A stretch of 64,000 bases of DNA from Cryomorpha sp963741985 (GTDB lineage: Bacteria; Bacteroidota; Bacteroidia; Flavobacteriales_D; Cryomorphaceae), in assembly GCA_963741985.1 (NCBI GenBank), contig CAVUKD010000002.1, positions 1,798,001-1,862,000 on the forward strand. The letters run 5' to 3'. The translations under genes were made by a program, and so were the position numbers. Position 1 is the stretch's first letter. Every line of letters begins with the position of its first letter. The notes under the pieces were generated by a model that was not told the origin of the DNA, searched no databases, and saw only the letters and a program-made list of their open reading frames with translations. Positions 43,861 to 52,907 of the stretch are shown here, piece after piece.

Positions 43861-45044
43861 TCGATCCACTTCAGATACGACAGCATATATCAGAAAATGG
43901 CGAAAATCTCGTTCGAATACGCCGCACCATACACGCCAATCCAGAACTTTCCTTTCACGAAAAGAAGACAGCAAAATTTATCGCTGGTCAGCTTCAGCAA
44001 ATGGGAATTCCCTTCAAAGAAGGTATTGGCGGTTTCGGGATTGTTGCACATATTGGTCATTCGGATCGAAAGTTGGTTGCACTTCGTGCAGATTTCGATG
44101 CGCTGCCGATTCAGGAAGAGAATGAGGTTGAGTATGCCTCCAAGAACAAAGGTGTAATGCACGCTTGCGGCCATGATGTTCATACTACCTGTTTGCTGGG
44201 TGCTGCCAAATTTTTGAAATCGATTGAAGGGGAGTTGAGCGGAACGGTTCGCCTGCTGTTTCAACCGGCTGAGGAAAAACTTCCCGGCGGAGCTTCTTTG
44301 ATGATTGCCGACGGTGCTTTGAAGAAACCAGATGTAGAACTGATTTTTGGTCAGCACGTTTTTCCCGATATGGAAGTTGGAAATGTGGGCTTCAGATCGG
44401 GAATGTATATGGCTTCGGCTGATGAGATTTATATCACGGTGCACGGAAAAGGCGGTCATGCAGCTCTCCCGCATACGTGTATTGATCCTATTTTGGTATC
44501 GGCTCATTTGATCACAGCTTTGCAGCAAATGGTGAGTCGCCACGCGCAGGCAGATATCCCGACGGTTCTTTCTATTGGAAAAATTCAAGGCCTTGGTGCC
44601 ACAAATGTTATTCCCGATAAGGTAGTGATGGAAGGCACGCTGCGCACCCTTGATGAAGAATGGCGTGGACGGTTGCACGGATTGATTGAGAAACTCGTAA
44701 ATCAACTTTGCGAATCGATGGGAGCGAGAGCAGAAATAGAAATCCGCAAAGGATATCCATGCCTTATAAATGATTCTGAACTTACGGAATGGTCGAAAGA
44801 AAAAGCAATCGAATTGCTGGGTGCTGAAAAAGTGCATGATCTTCCGCTGCGCATGACCGCCGAAGATTTTGCGTATTACGCACAGGAAATTCCAGCTTGC
44901 TTCTACAGACTGGGAACGTCGAATAAGTCAAAAAATATTGGGGCACCTTTGCACACTTCCAGATTTAATATTGATGAAAGTGCGCTTGAAATCGGAGCAT
45001 CGCTTATGGCAACTCTCGCTGCAAAAGCACTCGACGAACTTTAG
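43857..45044 (+). CDS. M20 family amidohydrolase (peptidase M20D)
   Basis: The 395-residue enzyme starts with TTG at 43857, in a TTGA overlap with the TauE/SafE stop. It has RRTIHANPELSFHEKKTAKF, the metal-site blocks VALRADFDALPIQEENEVEY and GVMHACGHDVHTTCLLGAAK, the phrase LLFQPAEEKLPGGASLMIAD with the catalytic Glu pair, and a dimerisation domain in the middle. These are typical of the M20D amidohydrolases that cleave N-acetyl, indole-acetyl or hippurate-type amides. Substrate not predictable. It is co-transcribed with the permease gene, which might handle a product or precursor. Confidence 0.92.
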   Translation: MIDPLQIRQHISENGENLVRIRRTIHANPELSFHEKKTAKFIAGQLQQMGIPFKEGIGGFGIVAHIGHSDRKLVALRADFDALPIQEENEVEYASKNKGVMHACGHDVHTTCLLGAAKFLKSIEGELSGTVRLLFQPAEEKLPGGASLMIADGALKKPDVELIFGQHVFPDMEVGNVGFRSGMYMASADEIYITVHGKGGHAALPHTCIDPILVSAHLITALQQMVSRHAQADIPTVLSIGKIQGLGATNVIPDKVVMEGTLRTLDEEWRGRLHGLIEKLVNQLCESMGARAEIEIRKGYPCLINDSELTEWSKEKAIELLGAEKVHDLPLRMTAEDFAYYAQEIPACFYRLGTSNKSKNIGAPLHTSRFNIDESALEIGASLMATLAAKALDEL

Positions 45045-45245
45045 GATATTAATTGGAGTCTGTCAATTATTCCTTGCAGTCATCAGGTCACTTCGTTTAG
45101 TTCACTCAAGCGGCTGGATCGGAAGGTTCGATAGCGAGGTGCACCAAGGGTTGAAAGCCAAGGGTTGAAAGCCAAGTAATTGACGTAGGTCAATGAATGT
45201 TTTCAAGACAAGTGCCACGCCGATAGCGGACATAATGGATAGACA

Positions 45246-47435
45246 CTAATTTGCAACTTCGCTCATAAACTTAACCCGCATCAGGCGTAACTGCTCTTCG
45301 GTGAAGTCACCGTCAAATTCGTTATAAGCATCTTGCAAATCTTCGCTTTCGGCTTCCATGAAGTATTCGTAGATATCGTCTTGATCCTCTTCGTCGAGAA
45401 TATTATTGATGTAATAGTCGATATTTACTTTTGTGCCGCTATTTACAATTGCTTCAATTTCAGCGATTACTTCATCCATATTTTTGCCTTTGGCTCTGGC
45501 GATATCGTCGATAGGCACTTTGCGGTCAATGTTTTGAATAATATGAACTTTGAGTCCGGATTTATTAACCACCGATTTCACTATAAAATCCTGCGGACGG
45601 TCTATTTCATTCTCTTCTACGTAAGCGGAAATCAACTCTAAGAATGGTTTACCAAATTTGGTTGCTTTTCCAGTTCCTACTCCGGCAATATGAGAGAGTT
45701 CTTCTATGGTAACCGGATATTGCGTAGCCATCTCTTGGATAGAGGGATCCTGGAAGATAACATAGGTAGGTAATTTCTTTTTATTGCTGATTTCTTTGCG
45801 AAGACCGATAAGCATTTTATAAAGCACTTCATCAGAAGAGGACTTTCCACCATCGCGCGATACGCCTTCATTCGCATCATCCACGTCGCTATAGTCATTT
45901 TCTTTTACGAGCATAAAAGTGACGGGGTTTTTCTGAAACTCTCGTCCTTTATCCGTTAAATGCAAGGTCCCATATGTTTCAATTTCCTTATGGAGCAATC
46001 CGCGGAGCGTGGCTTGACGAATTACGGCGTGCCAATATTTTTCATCTTCATCTTTTCCGGCTCCAAAACATTCGAGTTCATCGTCCTTGTAAGTTTTAAC
46101 CTCAGCAGTTTCGGAACCTACCAATACATTCATTATATGGCGCGCTTTATGGCGTTCTTTGGTTTCTTCTACTGCATCGAGCAATATTGCCACCGATTCT
46201 TTTCCTTCGAATTCTTCTTTCGGATAGCGGCAATTATCGCACATTCCACCACAGTCGTCACTGTCGAATTCTTCACCAAAATAATGGAGAATAAACTTGC
46301 GGCGGCACATGCTTGTTTCTGCGTAAGAAACGATTTCCTGAAGGAGCTGACGACCGATTTCCATTTCGGATATATGCTTTCCGTGGAGGAATTTTTCAAG
46401 TTTCTCAATATCCTTGTAGCTATAAAAAGCAAGGCAGTTTCCTTCACCACCGTCTCTTCCCGCTCTTCCAGTTTCCTGGTAGTAGCTTTCTATACTTTTT
46501 GGAATATCGTGGTGCACAACAAATCGTACATCCGGTTTGTCGATTCCCATTCCAAAAGCAATGGTGGCTACTATTACATCCACCTCTTCTGATAAAAATG
46601 CGTCCTGGTGATGGCTACGCACATTGGCATCCATACCTGCGTGATAAGGAAGGGCTTTAATTCCGTTTACCTTAAGTGCCTCGGCTATTTCTTCTACTTT
46701 TTTGCGGCTTAGACAATAGACAATACCCGATTTTCCGGAGTTCGACTTTACGAATTTGATTATCTCCTTGGCAACATCTTTTTTGGGACGTACTTCATAA
46801 TAAAGATTGGGTCTGTTGAAGGATGCTTTGAAAACATTTTCATCCGTCATACCGAGATTCTTGCGTATGTCCTGCTGTACCTTTTCAGTAGCCGTTGCGG
46901 TAAGCGCAATAATCGGTGCGTATTTAATTTCTTCAATAATTACACGTAAACGACGGTATTCCGGACGGAAATCATGGCCCCATTCGGAAATACAATGTGC
47001 CTCATCGACAGCAAAAAAGGACACATCCGATTCGCGAAGGAAATCGATATAGTCTTGTTTTGTAAGGCTTTCGGGAGCCATATAAAGAAGTTTTGTAACC
47101 CCACTCGACACGTCCTCCTTCACCCGCTGTACCTCCGCCTTATTGAGGGAGGAGTTGAGAAAATGTGCAATACCTTCATTGTCACTCACCGCTCGAATAA
47201 CATCTACCTGATTTTTCATCAAAGCGATGAGCGGCGATACTACAATGGCAGTCCCAGACTTCATTAAAGCGGGAAGTTGGTAACAGAGGGATTTTCCTCC
47301 CCCGGTTGGCATTATTACAAAAGTGTGGTGTCCGGCGAGGATGCTTTCAATGACTTGCTCTTGCTCCCCTTTAAATTTTGAAAAACCGAAATATTTCGAA
47401 AGTGCCTCTTTTGGCGAAAGTGTATCCGTAATCAT
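45246..47435 (-). CDS. recQ: ATP-dependent DNA helicase RecQ
   Basis: The 729-residue RecQ has Walker A MPTGGGKSLCYQLPALMKSG (TGGGKS at residues 44-49), the DEAH box FFAVDEAHCISEWGHDFRPE, helicase motif VI (YYQETGRAGRDGGEGNCLA) and the zinc ligands C-R-R-K ... C-G-G-M-C-D-N-C-R. The HRDC domain follows around residue 530 and an acidic C-terminal extension ends in FTEEQLRLMRVKFMSEVAN. It unwinds 3'-tailed DNA in recombinational repair. It converges on the M20 gene; the 201 bases between contain a 14-base tandem duplication at 45145-45172 and no clear terminator. Confidence 0.96.
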   Translation of the reverse strand: MITDTLSPKEALSKYFGFSKFKGEQEQVIESILAGHHTFVIMPTGGGKSLCYQLPALMKSGTAIVVSPLIALMKNQVDVIRAVSDNEGIAHFLNSSLNKAEVQRVKEDVSSGVTKLLYMAPESLTKQDYIDFLRESDVSFFAVDEAHCISEWGHDFRPEYRRLRVIIEEIKYAPIIALTATATEKVQQDIRKNLGMTDENVFKASFNRPNLYYEVRPKKDVAKEIIKFVKSNSGKSGIVYCLSRKKVEEIAEALKVNGIKALPYHAGMDANVRSHHQDAFLSEEVDVIVATIAFGMGIDKPDVRFVVHHDIPKSIESYYQETGRAGRDGGEGNCLAFYSYKDIEKLEKFLHGKHISEMEIGRQLLQEIVSYAETSMCRRKFILHYFGEEFDSDDCGGMCDNCRYPKEEFEGKESVAILLDAVEETKERHKARHIMNVLVGSETAEVKTYKDDELECFGAGKDEDEKYWHAVIRQATLRGLLHKEIETYGTLHLTDKGREFQKNPVTFMLVKENDYSDVDDANEGVSRDGGKSSSDEVLYKMLIGLRKEISNKKKLPTYVIFQDPSIQEMATQYPVTIEELSHIAGVGTGKATKFGKPFLELISAYVEENEIDRPQDFIVKSVVNKSGLKVHIIQNIDRKVPIDDIARAKGKNMDEVIAEIEAIVNSGTKVNIDYYINNILDEEDQDDIYEYFMEAESEDLQDAYNEFDGDFTEEQLRLMRVKFMSEVAN

Positions 47436-47641
47436 GAATCTATAATCTAAAACCCTTCGTTCTTCTTTTATTATTAATCCTACGTACTAGGGTTTGATTT
47501 CGAAGGATTAAGATACTACATTTTGCGTAATCCGCAACAAATAATAATATCAATAATTATTAATAGTGAAATTTTATGAAATCCAATACGCAAAAATCGC
47601 TATTTGGTTTATTAATTAACGTAAGTGAAAGATGGTAATTG

Positions 47642-47649
47642 TACTTTTG
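47642..47649 (+). promoter_or_regulatory. -7 promoter element of tatC
   Basis: TACTTTTG fits TAnnTTTG and lies 31 bases before the tatC ATG. The 19-base upstream position reads TTAACG, a weak -33 match. The same TACTTTTGC word occurs before lpdA. Confidence 0.5.
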
Positions 47650-47680
47650 CCGCCTTTAACGTCTCATTTTTACTTTAAGT

Positions 47681-48493
47681 ATGGCTCAGACCGATCAAAT
47701 GTCATTTTTGGAACACCTCGAAGAACTTCGGTGGAAGATTATTCGTTCCGTGATTGCCATTCTCGTTGGCGCGATTCTCGCATTTATTTTTAAATCGATT
47801 ATTTTCGATAAAATCATCCTCGCACCCAAAAGTGCGTCCTTTATTACGTATCAATTTTTTTGTACGCTTTCTCAAATAGTCGGTTTTGGTGACGGACTCT
47901 GCGTTACTTCCGATTTTCAATTGCAAAATATTAGCATGAGTGGCCAGTTCACGAGTCATATTGTCGTTTCACTCATAGCAGGTATTGTGCTTGCGTTTCC
48001 GTATGTGTTTTATCAAATTTGGTCTTTTATAAGACCTGGTCTTCAGGAGAGTGAGCAAAAATCGAGCAGAGGAGTTGTATTTTTTGTCACCTTATTATTT
48101 CTGCTGGGTGTACTTTTTGGATATTTTATGATTACGCCACTTTCAATTCAGTTTCTGGGCGGATATCAGGTTAGTGACTCGGTTGAAAACATAATAACAC
48201 TCAACTCGTTTATCTCATTGGTTACTTCTACAACGCTTGCCTGCGGAATTGTATTTCAGTTGCCGATGGTTATTTATTTTCTTGCCAAGGTGGGAATAGC
48301 TACACCTCAGGTGCTGAAAGCCTATAGAAAACACGCCATAGTTGTGGTTTTAATTTTGTCGGCTATTATTACTCCACCCGATATTACCAGCCAAGTTTTA
48401 GTGACAATACCTTTGGTTCTTTTGTACGAAATCAGTATCCAGATTGCACGAGTGGTAGTTAGAAATCAGAAAAAGAAAGACGCAAAAGCTTAA
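47681..48493 (+). CDS. tatC: Sec-independent translocase subunit TatC
   Basis: The 270-residue protein begins with the TatC signature MSFLEHLEELRWKIIRSVIA, has six membrane spans, and includes FPYVFYQIWSFIRPGLQESE, the family's most conserved loop, and the FLLGVLFGYFMITPLSIQF helix. TatC recognises twin-arginine signals and forms the export pore with TatA. A Rieske protein with a Tat-like signal is encoded at 33791. No tatA gene is adjacent. The DUF5686 gene follows closely in the same direction. Confidence 0.96.
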   Translation: MAQTDQMSFLEHLEELRWKIIRSVIAILVGAILAFIFKSIIFDKIILAPKSASFITYQFFCTLSQIVGFGDGLCVTSDFQLQNISMSGQFTSHIVVSLIAGIVLAFPYVFYQIWSFIRPGLQESEQKSSRGVVFFVTLLFLLGVLFGYFMITPLSIQFLGGYQVSDSVENIITLNSFISLVTSTTLACGIVFQLPMVIYFLAKVGIATPQVLKAYRKHAIVVVLILSAIITPPDITSQVLVTIPLVLLYEISIQIARVVVRNQKKKDAKA

Positions 48494-48501
48494 AGAATTA
48501 C

Positions 48502-51033
48502 TTGTATTTTTCCACACTTAAAGAAACCCATATTATTTTGCCGTTGAGAGTTCAAATAGGAAGGATTGGATTAAAGTTTCTTCTGCTTTTGGCGGCTGTG
48601 TTTTTCTATGGTAGTCTGATTGCACAAAAAACCATCGTATCGGGAAAAATTTATGACGCACAAACCAAGGAGTCGCTCCCGTTTGTAAATATTGCCTTCA
48701 AAGGCAGTAAGATAGGGACCACTACCGATATCGACGGCGCATACAGGATTGAAACCTATTATGCGGAAGATTCGCTCGTTGCAAGTTTTATAGGCTACAA
48801 GCCTTTGTCCAAAGCGGTTAAAAAAGACCAGACCCAAATCCTTGATTTCTTTCTTGATCCTGGGTCGGTCAGTTTGGGGGAAGTGGTTATCAATGCCAAA
48901 GATTTTGAGAATCCGGCTGACATTATTCTTAAGAAAATCATCAAGAATAAACCCATCAACAACCGCGAAAAGCTCGATGCATACCAGTATGAAACGTATA
49001 ATAAAATTGAGTTTGACCTGAATAATTTGTCCAAGAAATTTACCGAAAGGAAAGTTTTTAAAGACTTCGATTTTATTTTCGATCAATTGGATAGCTCTAA
49101 AGCCAAGGTGGCGCTTCCTTTTTTTATGACCGAAACCCTCTCAGACTATTATTACGAAAGGCAGCCCAAAGGGCGAAAAGAAATTATTAAAGCCACCAAA
49201 GTTTCGGGAATAAATAACGAAAGTATTTCTCAGTTTTTGGGTCAGATGTATCTGGATGTTAATATTTATGATAATTCAATCGGCATTTTCGGTAAGAATT
49301 TCATCAGTCCGATTTCGAATTACGGAGGTGCTTTTTATAAATACTTTCTTGTGGATAGCATGTTTATTGATAGCAAATGGTGTTATCGTCTGGATTTCAA
49401 ACCGAAAAATGAAAATGAACTTGTTTTTCAAGGCCATTTTTGGGTGAATGATACCACGTATGCTATCAAAGAAATTGATGCAAGAATTCTCAAGAGTGCC
49501 AATATTAACTTTATTACTGATCTCGAAGTACATCATACCTATCAGGAAGTTGAGAATGAAGTGTGGATGCTTACTAAAGAGCAAATTCTCGCCGATTTCA
49601 CCATCATAGAGGGAGAAACGGGGTTTTACGGAAAGAAACTCACGACCTATCGGCATTTTGTGATTAACGAACCTAAGGATGATGCTTTCTATGGCGGTGC
49701 AGAAAATGTCATCTCAGAGTCTGCTATCAATTCAAAATCAAATGAATACTGGAAACAGGTTCGCCATGAAGATATCACCGACAAACAGCAGGCTATCTAC
49801 GATATGGTCGATAGCCTCAAGACCAATCCGGTCTTTATGACCTATGTGGATTTAGTGAATTTTATCTTTCAGGGCTATAAAGTAGAAGGTCCTGTTGAAA
49901 TTGGCCCGGTATTTACCTTCTTGAGTTACAATGAGGTGGAAGGACTACGTCCAAAATTTGGTCTTCGCACGAGCAATGCCTTTAGCACCGATTTGCTGCT
50001 GGAAGGATATCTGGCATATGGTACAAAAGATAGGCGATTTAAATATATGCTTGGTGGCCAGTATTTTCTCAGTAAAAAGCCGCGGCAGAGCGTGGGAGCT
50101 TATTATTCTGAGGATTTGGAATTAATCGGACAAACCCCAAATTATTTTCCGCGCGACCATTTTATTACTTTTCTTACTTCGCGAAATCCCCAAGACCGGC
50201 TAATACTGAATAAACAAGCACGTCTTTACACCGAGCGGGAATGGTTTACCGGCTTTTCAACAAAGCTTGAGTTCAGAAGAAGAGTCCTCGCTGCGCGAGG
50301 TGCCTGGCAGTTTCAAAGACTTGAATTAACAGATGATGGATTAAGAGAAGTGGATATAAATTCTATTCTTACCTCAGATCTTTCAGTAGGCGTACGTTTT
50401 GCCTTTCGGGAAAGTTTTGTAACCGGAGAATTTGAGCGGGTAAGTCTGGGAAGCCGGTGGCCGATCATCAAAGTCGACATGGATTTCGGGATGAAAAATG
50501 TGCTGGGAAGCCAATATACCTATCAGAAACTTACTACAAATGTATATGACGAAATCCCGCTCGGTCCTTTCGGAACAATGCATTATACTGTCGAAGCCGG
50601 AAAGGTTTGGCAAGCTTTACCATATCCATTACTCTTTGTACATGCGGGTAATGAAAGTATTTTTCAAAATAGCGAAGCCTTCAACACCATGAATTATTTT
50701 GAATTTGTGAGCGACAAATACATCTCCTTACGGGTAGAACATCATTTCGGAGGACTGTTTTTTAATAAAATACCCTTACTCCAAAAACTGAAATGGAGGG
50801 AGTTGGTTGGAGTTAATGCCATTTACGGACAGTTTAACAAAACAAATTTGTCTAAAATGCTTCTTCCCGACAAAACGTATAGTTTTGATACGCGTCCTTT
50901 TGCGGAAGCATACGTCGGAGTCGAGAACATCTTTAAGCTAATACGTATAGATGCTATTTGGCGATTGACCTATCTCGAGCATCCCTCCGTTGAGAAATTT
51001 GGCGTACTTATTGGTTTCGATATACAATTCTAA
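48502..51033 (+). CDS. outer-membrane protein with CarboxypepD-reg-like plug domain and DUF5686 barrel
   Basis: The product of up to 843 residues has a signal-type segment (GLKFLLLLAAVFFYGSLIAQ) and a carboxypeptidase-regulatory-like domain (VSGKIYDAQTKESLPFVNIA, then GTTTDIDGAYRI). A DUF5686 region and a C-terminal barrel ending GFDIQF follow. The start is uncertain: the frame opens with TTG at 48502 and a second TTG at 48544 gives a cleaner signal peptide, MRVQIGRIGLKFLLLL. It resembles the family of outer-membrane proteins often called DUF5686/carboxypeptidase-like regulatory proteins, near TonB-linked receptors but without the TonB box. It lies 8 bases past tatC. Confidence 0.85.
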   Translation: MYFSTLKETHIILPLRVQIGRIGLKFLLLLAAVFFYGSLIAQKTIVSGKIYDAQTKESLPFVNIAFKGSKIGTTTDIDGAYRIETYYAEDSLVASFIGYKPLSKAVKKDQTQILDFFLDPGSVSLGEVVINAKDFENPADIILKKIIKNKPINNREKLDAYQYETYNKIEFDLNNLSKKFTERKVFKDFDFIFDQLDSSKAKVALPFFMTETLSDYYYERQPKGRKEIIKATKVSGINNESISQFLGQMYLDVNIYDNSIGIFGKNFISPISNYGGAFYKYFLVDSMFIDSKWCYRLDFKPKNENELVFQGHFWVNDTTYAIKEIDARILKSANINFITDLEVHHTYQEVENEVWMLTKEQILADFTIIEGETGFYGKKLTTYRHFVINEPKDDAFYGGAENVISESAINSKSNEYWKQVRHEDITDKQQAIYDMVDSLKTNPVFMTYVDLVNFIFQGYKVEGPVEIGPVFTFLSYNEVEGLRPKFGLRTSNAFSTDLLLEGYLAYGTKDRRFKYMLGGQYFLSKKPRQSVGAYYSEDLELIGQTPNYFPRDHFITFLTSRNPQDRLILNKQARLYTEREWFTGFSTKLEFRRRVLAARGAWQFQRLELTDDGLREVDINSILTSDLSVGVRFAFRESFVTGEFERVSLGSRWPIIKVDMDFGMKNVLGSQYTYQKLTTNVYDEIPLGPFGTMHYTVEAGKVWQALPYPLLFVHAGNESIFQNSEAFNTMNYFEFVSDKYISLRVEHHFGGLFFNKIPLLQKLKWRELVGVNAIYGQFNKTNLSKMLLPDKTYSFDTRPFAEAYVGVENIFKLIRIDAIWRLTYLEHPSVEKFGVLIGFDIQF

Positions 51034-51042
51034 CTTTGTGGC

Positions 51043-51783
51043 ATGAAATTAAAAACCGGAAGTCTTATCAAAAAATACAAGAAGCGTACGGTTGTAAAAG
51101 GCGTTTCGGTGGAAGTTTCACAAGGAGAAATTGTGGGATTGCTCGGCCCAAATGGCGCCGGAAAAACCACTACCTTCTATATGATAGTTGGCCTTGTAAG
51201 TCCGAATTCGGGGCGTATTTATCTTGACAATGAAGATATTACCGACCGGGCCATGTACGAAAGAGCAAAACTTGGAATCGGTTATCTACCCCAAGAAGCC
51301 AGTATTTTCAGGAAGTTGACCGTTGAAGACAATCTCAAGGCGGTCCTTGAAATGACGAAGCTTTCCAAAGCTGAGCAACACGAGAAGCTCGAAACGCTGA
51401 TTGCTGAATTCGGCCTGGAACATGTGCGCACCAATCGAGGAGATTTTCTATCAGGTGGCGAGCGCCGGAGAACAGAAATTGCGCGCGCACTTGCAACAGA
51501 CCCGAAGTTTATTCTGCTCGACGAACCTTTTGCCGGAGTCGATCCCATTGCGGTAGAAGATATTCAATCGATTGTTGCTAAGCTCAAAACAAGAAATATC
51601 GGAATCCTGATTACCGATCACAATGTGCAGGAAACACTCTCAATTACCGATCGGGCATATCTTCTATTTGAAGGGAATATTCTCAAGTCAGGTACAGCAG
51701 AGGAACTCGCTGCGGATGAACAGGTAAGGAAAGTTTATCTCGGGAAAAATTTCGAGCTGCGAAGGAAGGTTTTCGAATCGTAG
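51043..51783 (+). CDS. lptB: lipopolysaccharide export ATPase LptB
   Basis: The 246-residue ATPase has Walker A GPNGAGKTT at residues 35-43, the signature FLSGGERRRTEIARALATDP and Walker B FILLDEPFAGVDPIAVEDIQ. GERRR and DEPFAGVDPIAV are the LptB hallmarks. The C-terminal GNILKSGTAEELAADEQVRK and the KVYLGKNFELRR end match as well. With LptFG it pulls lipopolysaccharide from the inner membrane into the Lpt bridge; those partners are not in this window. A TAACTTTG just before the gene overlaps the preceding stop codon and is probably chance. It converges on purS. Confidence 0.95.
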   Translation: MKLKTGSLIKKYKKRTVVKGVSVEVSQGEIVGLLGPNGAGKTTTFYMIVGLVSPNSGRIYLDNEDITDRAMYERAKLGIGYLPQEASIFRKLTVEDNLKAVLEMTKLSKAEQHEKLETLIAEFGLEHVRTNRGDFLSGGERRRTEIARALATDPKFILLDEPFAGVDPIAVEDIQSIVAKLKTRNIGILITDHNVQETLSITDRAYLLFEGNILKSGTAEELAADEQVRKVYLGKNFELRRKVFES

Positions 51784-51836
51784 CTACGCGATTTATCGCA
51801 TAGCCGCTGTGCTGTGCTGCGCGATAAATCGCGCAG
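51783..51836. repeat. two REP-like hairpins between lptB and purS
   Basis: GCTACGCGAT and ATCGCATAGC at 51783-51804 form a hairpin with one mismatch and loop TT. CTGCGCGAT and ATCGCGCAG at 51817-51836 are perfect with loop AA. Both share the CGCGAT...ATCGCG core of the cluster at 19899-20081 and likewise stand between convergent 3' ends. Confidence 0.7.
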
Positions 51837-52103
51837 TTACGCGTGGGATGCTTCACGCTCCTTCAGCGAAAAGCTATACCGCTCCATAATCAGATTGGCT
51901 AAAAGCTTTTTGCATGCTTCATCTACTTTTGCTTCGGCTTCATTTCTGTCTTTTGCCTCCACCTTTAAGGTAATATGCTTTCCGATGCGGATATTCGAAA
52001 TCTCATTCAGTCCCAGATTTTTCATGCTCGACGTTACCGTTTTGCCTTGAGGGTCAAGTAAAGCTTCGAGCGGCATAATGTCAATTTCTGCAGTAAATTC
52101 CAT
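51837..52103 (-). CDS. purS: phosphoribosylformylglycinamidine synthase subunit PurS
   Basis: The 88-residue protein starts at ATG 52103 (MEFTAEIDIMPLEALLDPQG); the longer frame upstream is not family-like. It has the P-L-E-A-L-L-D-P-Q-G-K-T-V motif and the ISNIRIGKHITLKVEAKD strand and helix typical of PurS, ending LLANLIMERYSFSL. PurS bridges PurL and PurQ in the split enzyme that makes FGAM in purine synthesis. Neither partner is in the window. It starts one base past the pssA stop, so they share a transcript. Confidence 0.9.
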   Translation of the reverse strand: MEFTAEIDIMPLEALLDPQGKTVTSSMKNLGLNEISNIRIGKHITLKVEAKDRNEAEAKVDEACKKLLANLIMERYSFSLKEREASHA

Positions 52104-52104
52104 C

Positions 52105-52824
52105 TTATTTTTGAGTAATGTGATAGATAATTGAAAGTATAAAGTACAAAAGTAATATAATTGGAATGGCTTGTACGCCAAAAATCAGAAGGAGAAGTAT
52201 GCTAACCAAAACAAGGATAATTTTGAAAGAATTATCCGACCATTTTCGTGATTTGAATTTCAACGAGAAAAACCGGATTTCTGAAATCATTAAAACCGAG
52301 AAAATTACCGCTGCGATATTGATGGCAATCACTGATTGAGAAAATTCCAAATAGAGACTTCCTAAGCCCATACCTGTATCAGTAAACGCTATAATAAGCG
52401 GTATCGAAAGCCAGAATAAGGCATTGCTCGGACTGGCCAAACCTATAAAATCTACCGATTGTCTTTCGTCCAAATTGAATTTTGCCAGACGATAGGCCGC
52501 AAAAGGTGCAATTATTAAAGGTGTAAAATTCCAAACGGAAAAAACGGCATTCGGTTCGAAAGCACCGGCTAAATGAATAGCAATAAAAGCAGGAGCGAGG
52601 CCAAAGCTGACCATATCCGCCAGCGAATCGAGTTGTTTTCCCATTTCGCCTGAAACTCCTAAGGTCCTGGCAGCCAGTCCGTCAAAGAAGTCTAAAAACG
52701 CTCCGCCCAGGATAAAAAGGGCTCCGATTGCCGGATTATTTTGAGAAACAAAATAAATCGCCAGTGCTCCACAAAGTAAATTGCTCAGCGTTATTAAATT
52801 AGGAATCTGAGATTTTGCATTCAT
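52105..52824 (-). CDS. pssA: CDP-diacylglycerol-serine O-phosphatidyltransferase
   Basis: The 239-residue membrane protein starts at ATG 52824 (MNAKSQIPNLITLSNLLCGA). It carries the CDP-alcohol phosphotransferase motif DFFDGLAARTLGVSGEMGKQ continuing LDSLADMVSFG, that is D-x2-D-G-x2-A-R-x8-G-x3-D-x3-D, with all catalytic residues. ITLSNLLCGALAIYF is typical of the serine-specific subgroup. About six to eight spans follow. It makes phosphatidylserine, precursor of phosphatidylethanolamine. It is divergent from porV2. Confidence 0.92.
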   Translation of the reverse strand: MNAKSQIPNLITLSNLLCGALAIYFVSQNNPAIGALFILGGAFLDFFDGLAARTLGVSGEMGKQLDSLADMVSFGLAPAFIAIHLAGAFEPNAVFSVWNFTPLIIAPFAAYRLAKFNLDERQSVDFIGLASPSNALFWLSIPLIIAFTDTGMGLGSLYLEFSQSVIAINIAAVIFSVLMISEIRFFSLKFKSRKWSDNSFKIILVLVSILLLLIFGVQAIPIILLLYFILSIIYHITQK

Positions 52825-52907
52825 TTGTCGCGAAATTAACGAAACAAAGTGCAATTTTTTCGTATCAAAGTAGTTTTACATCCGAATCGATCGTTAACTT
52901 CGAATTT

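Noticed and set aside
45145..45172. tandem 14-base duplication CAAGGGTTGAAAGC
   Set aside because: Only two full copies plus four bases; simple slippage, no wider structure.
51031..51038. TAACTTTG immediately upstream of lptB as its promoter
   Set aside because: It overlaps the preceding stop codon and would place the transcript start at or inside the lptB start codon; likely chance.
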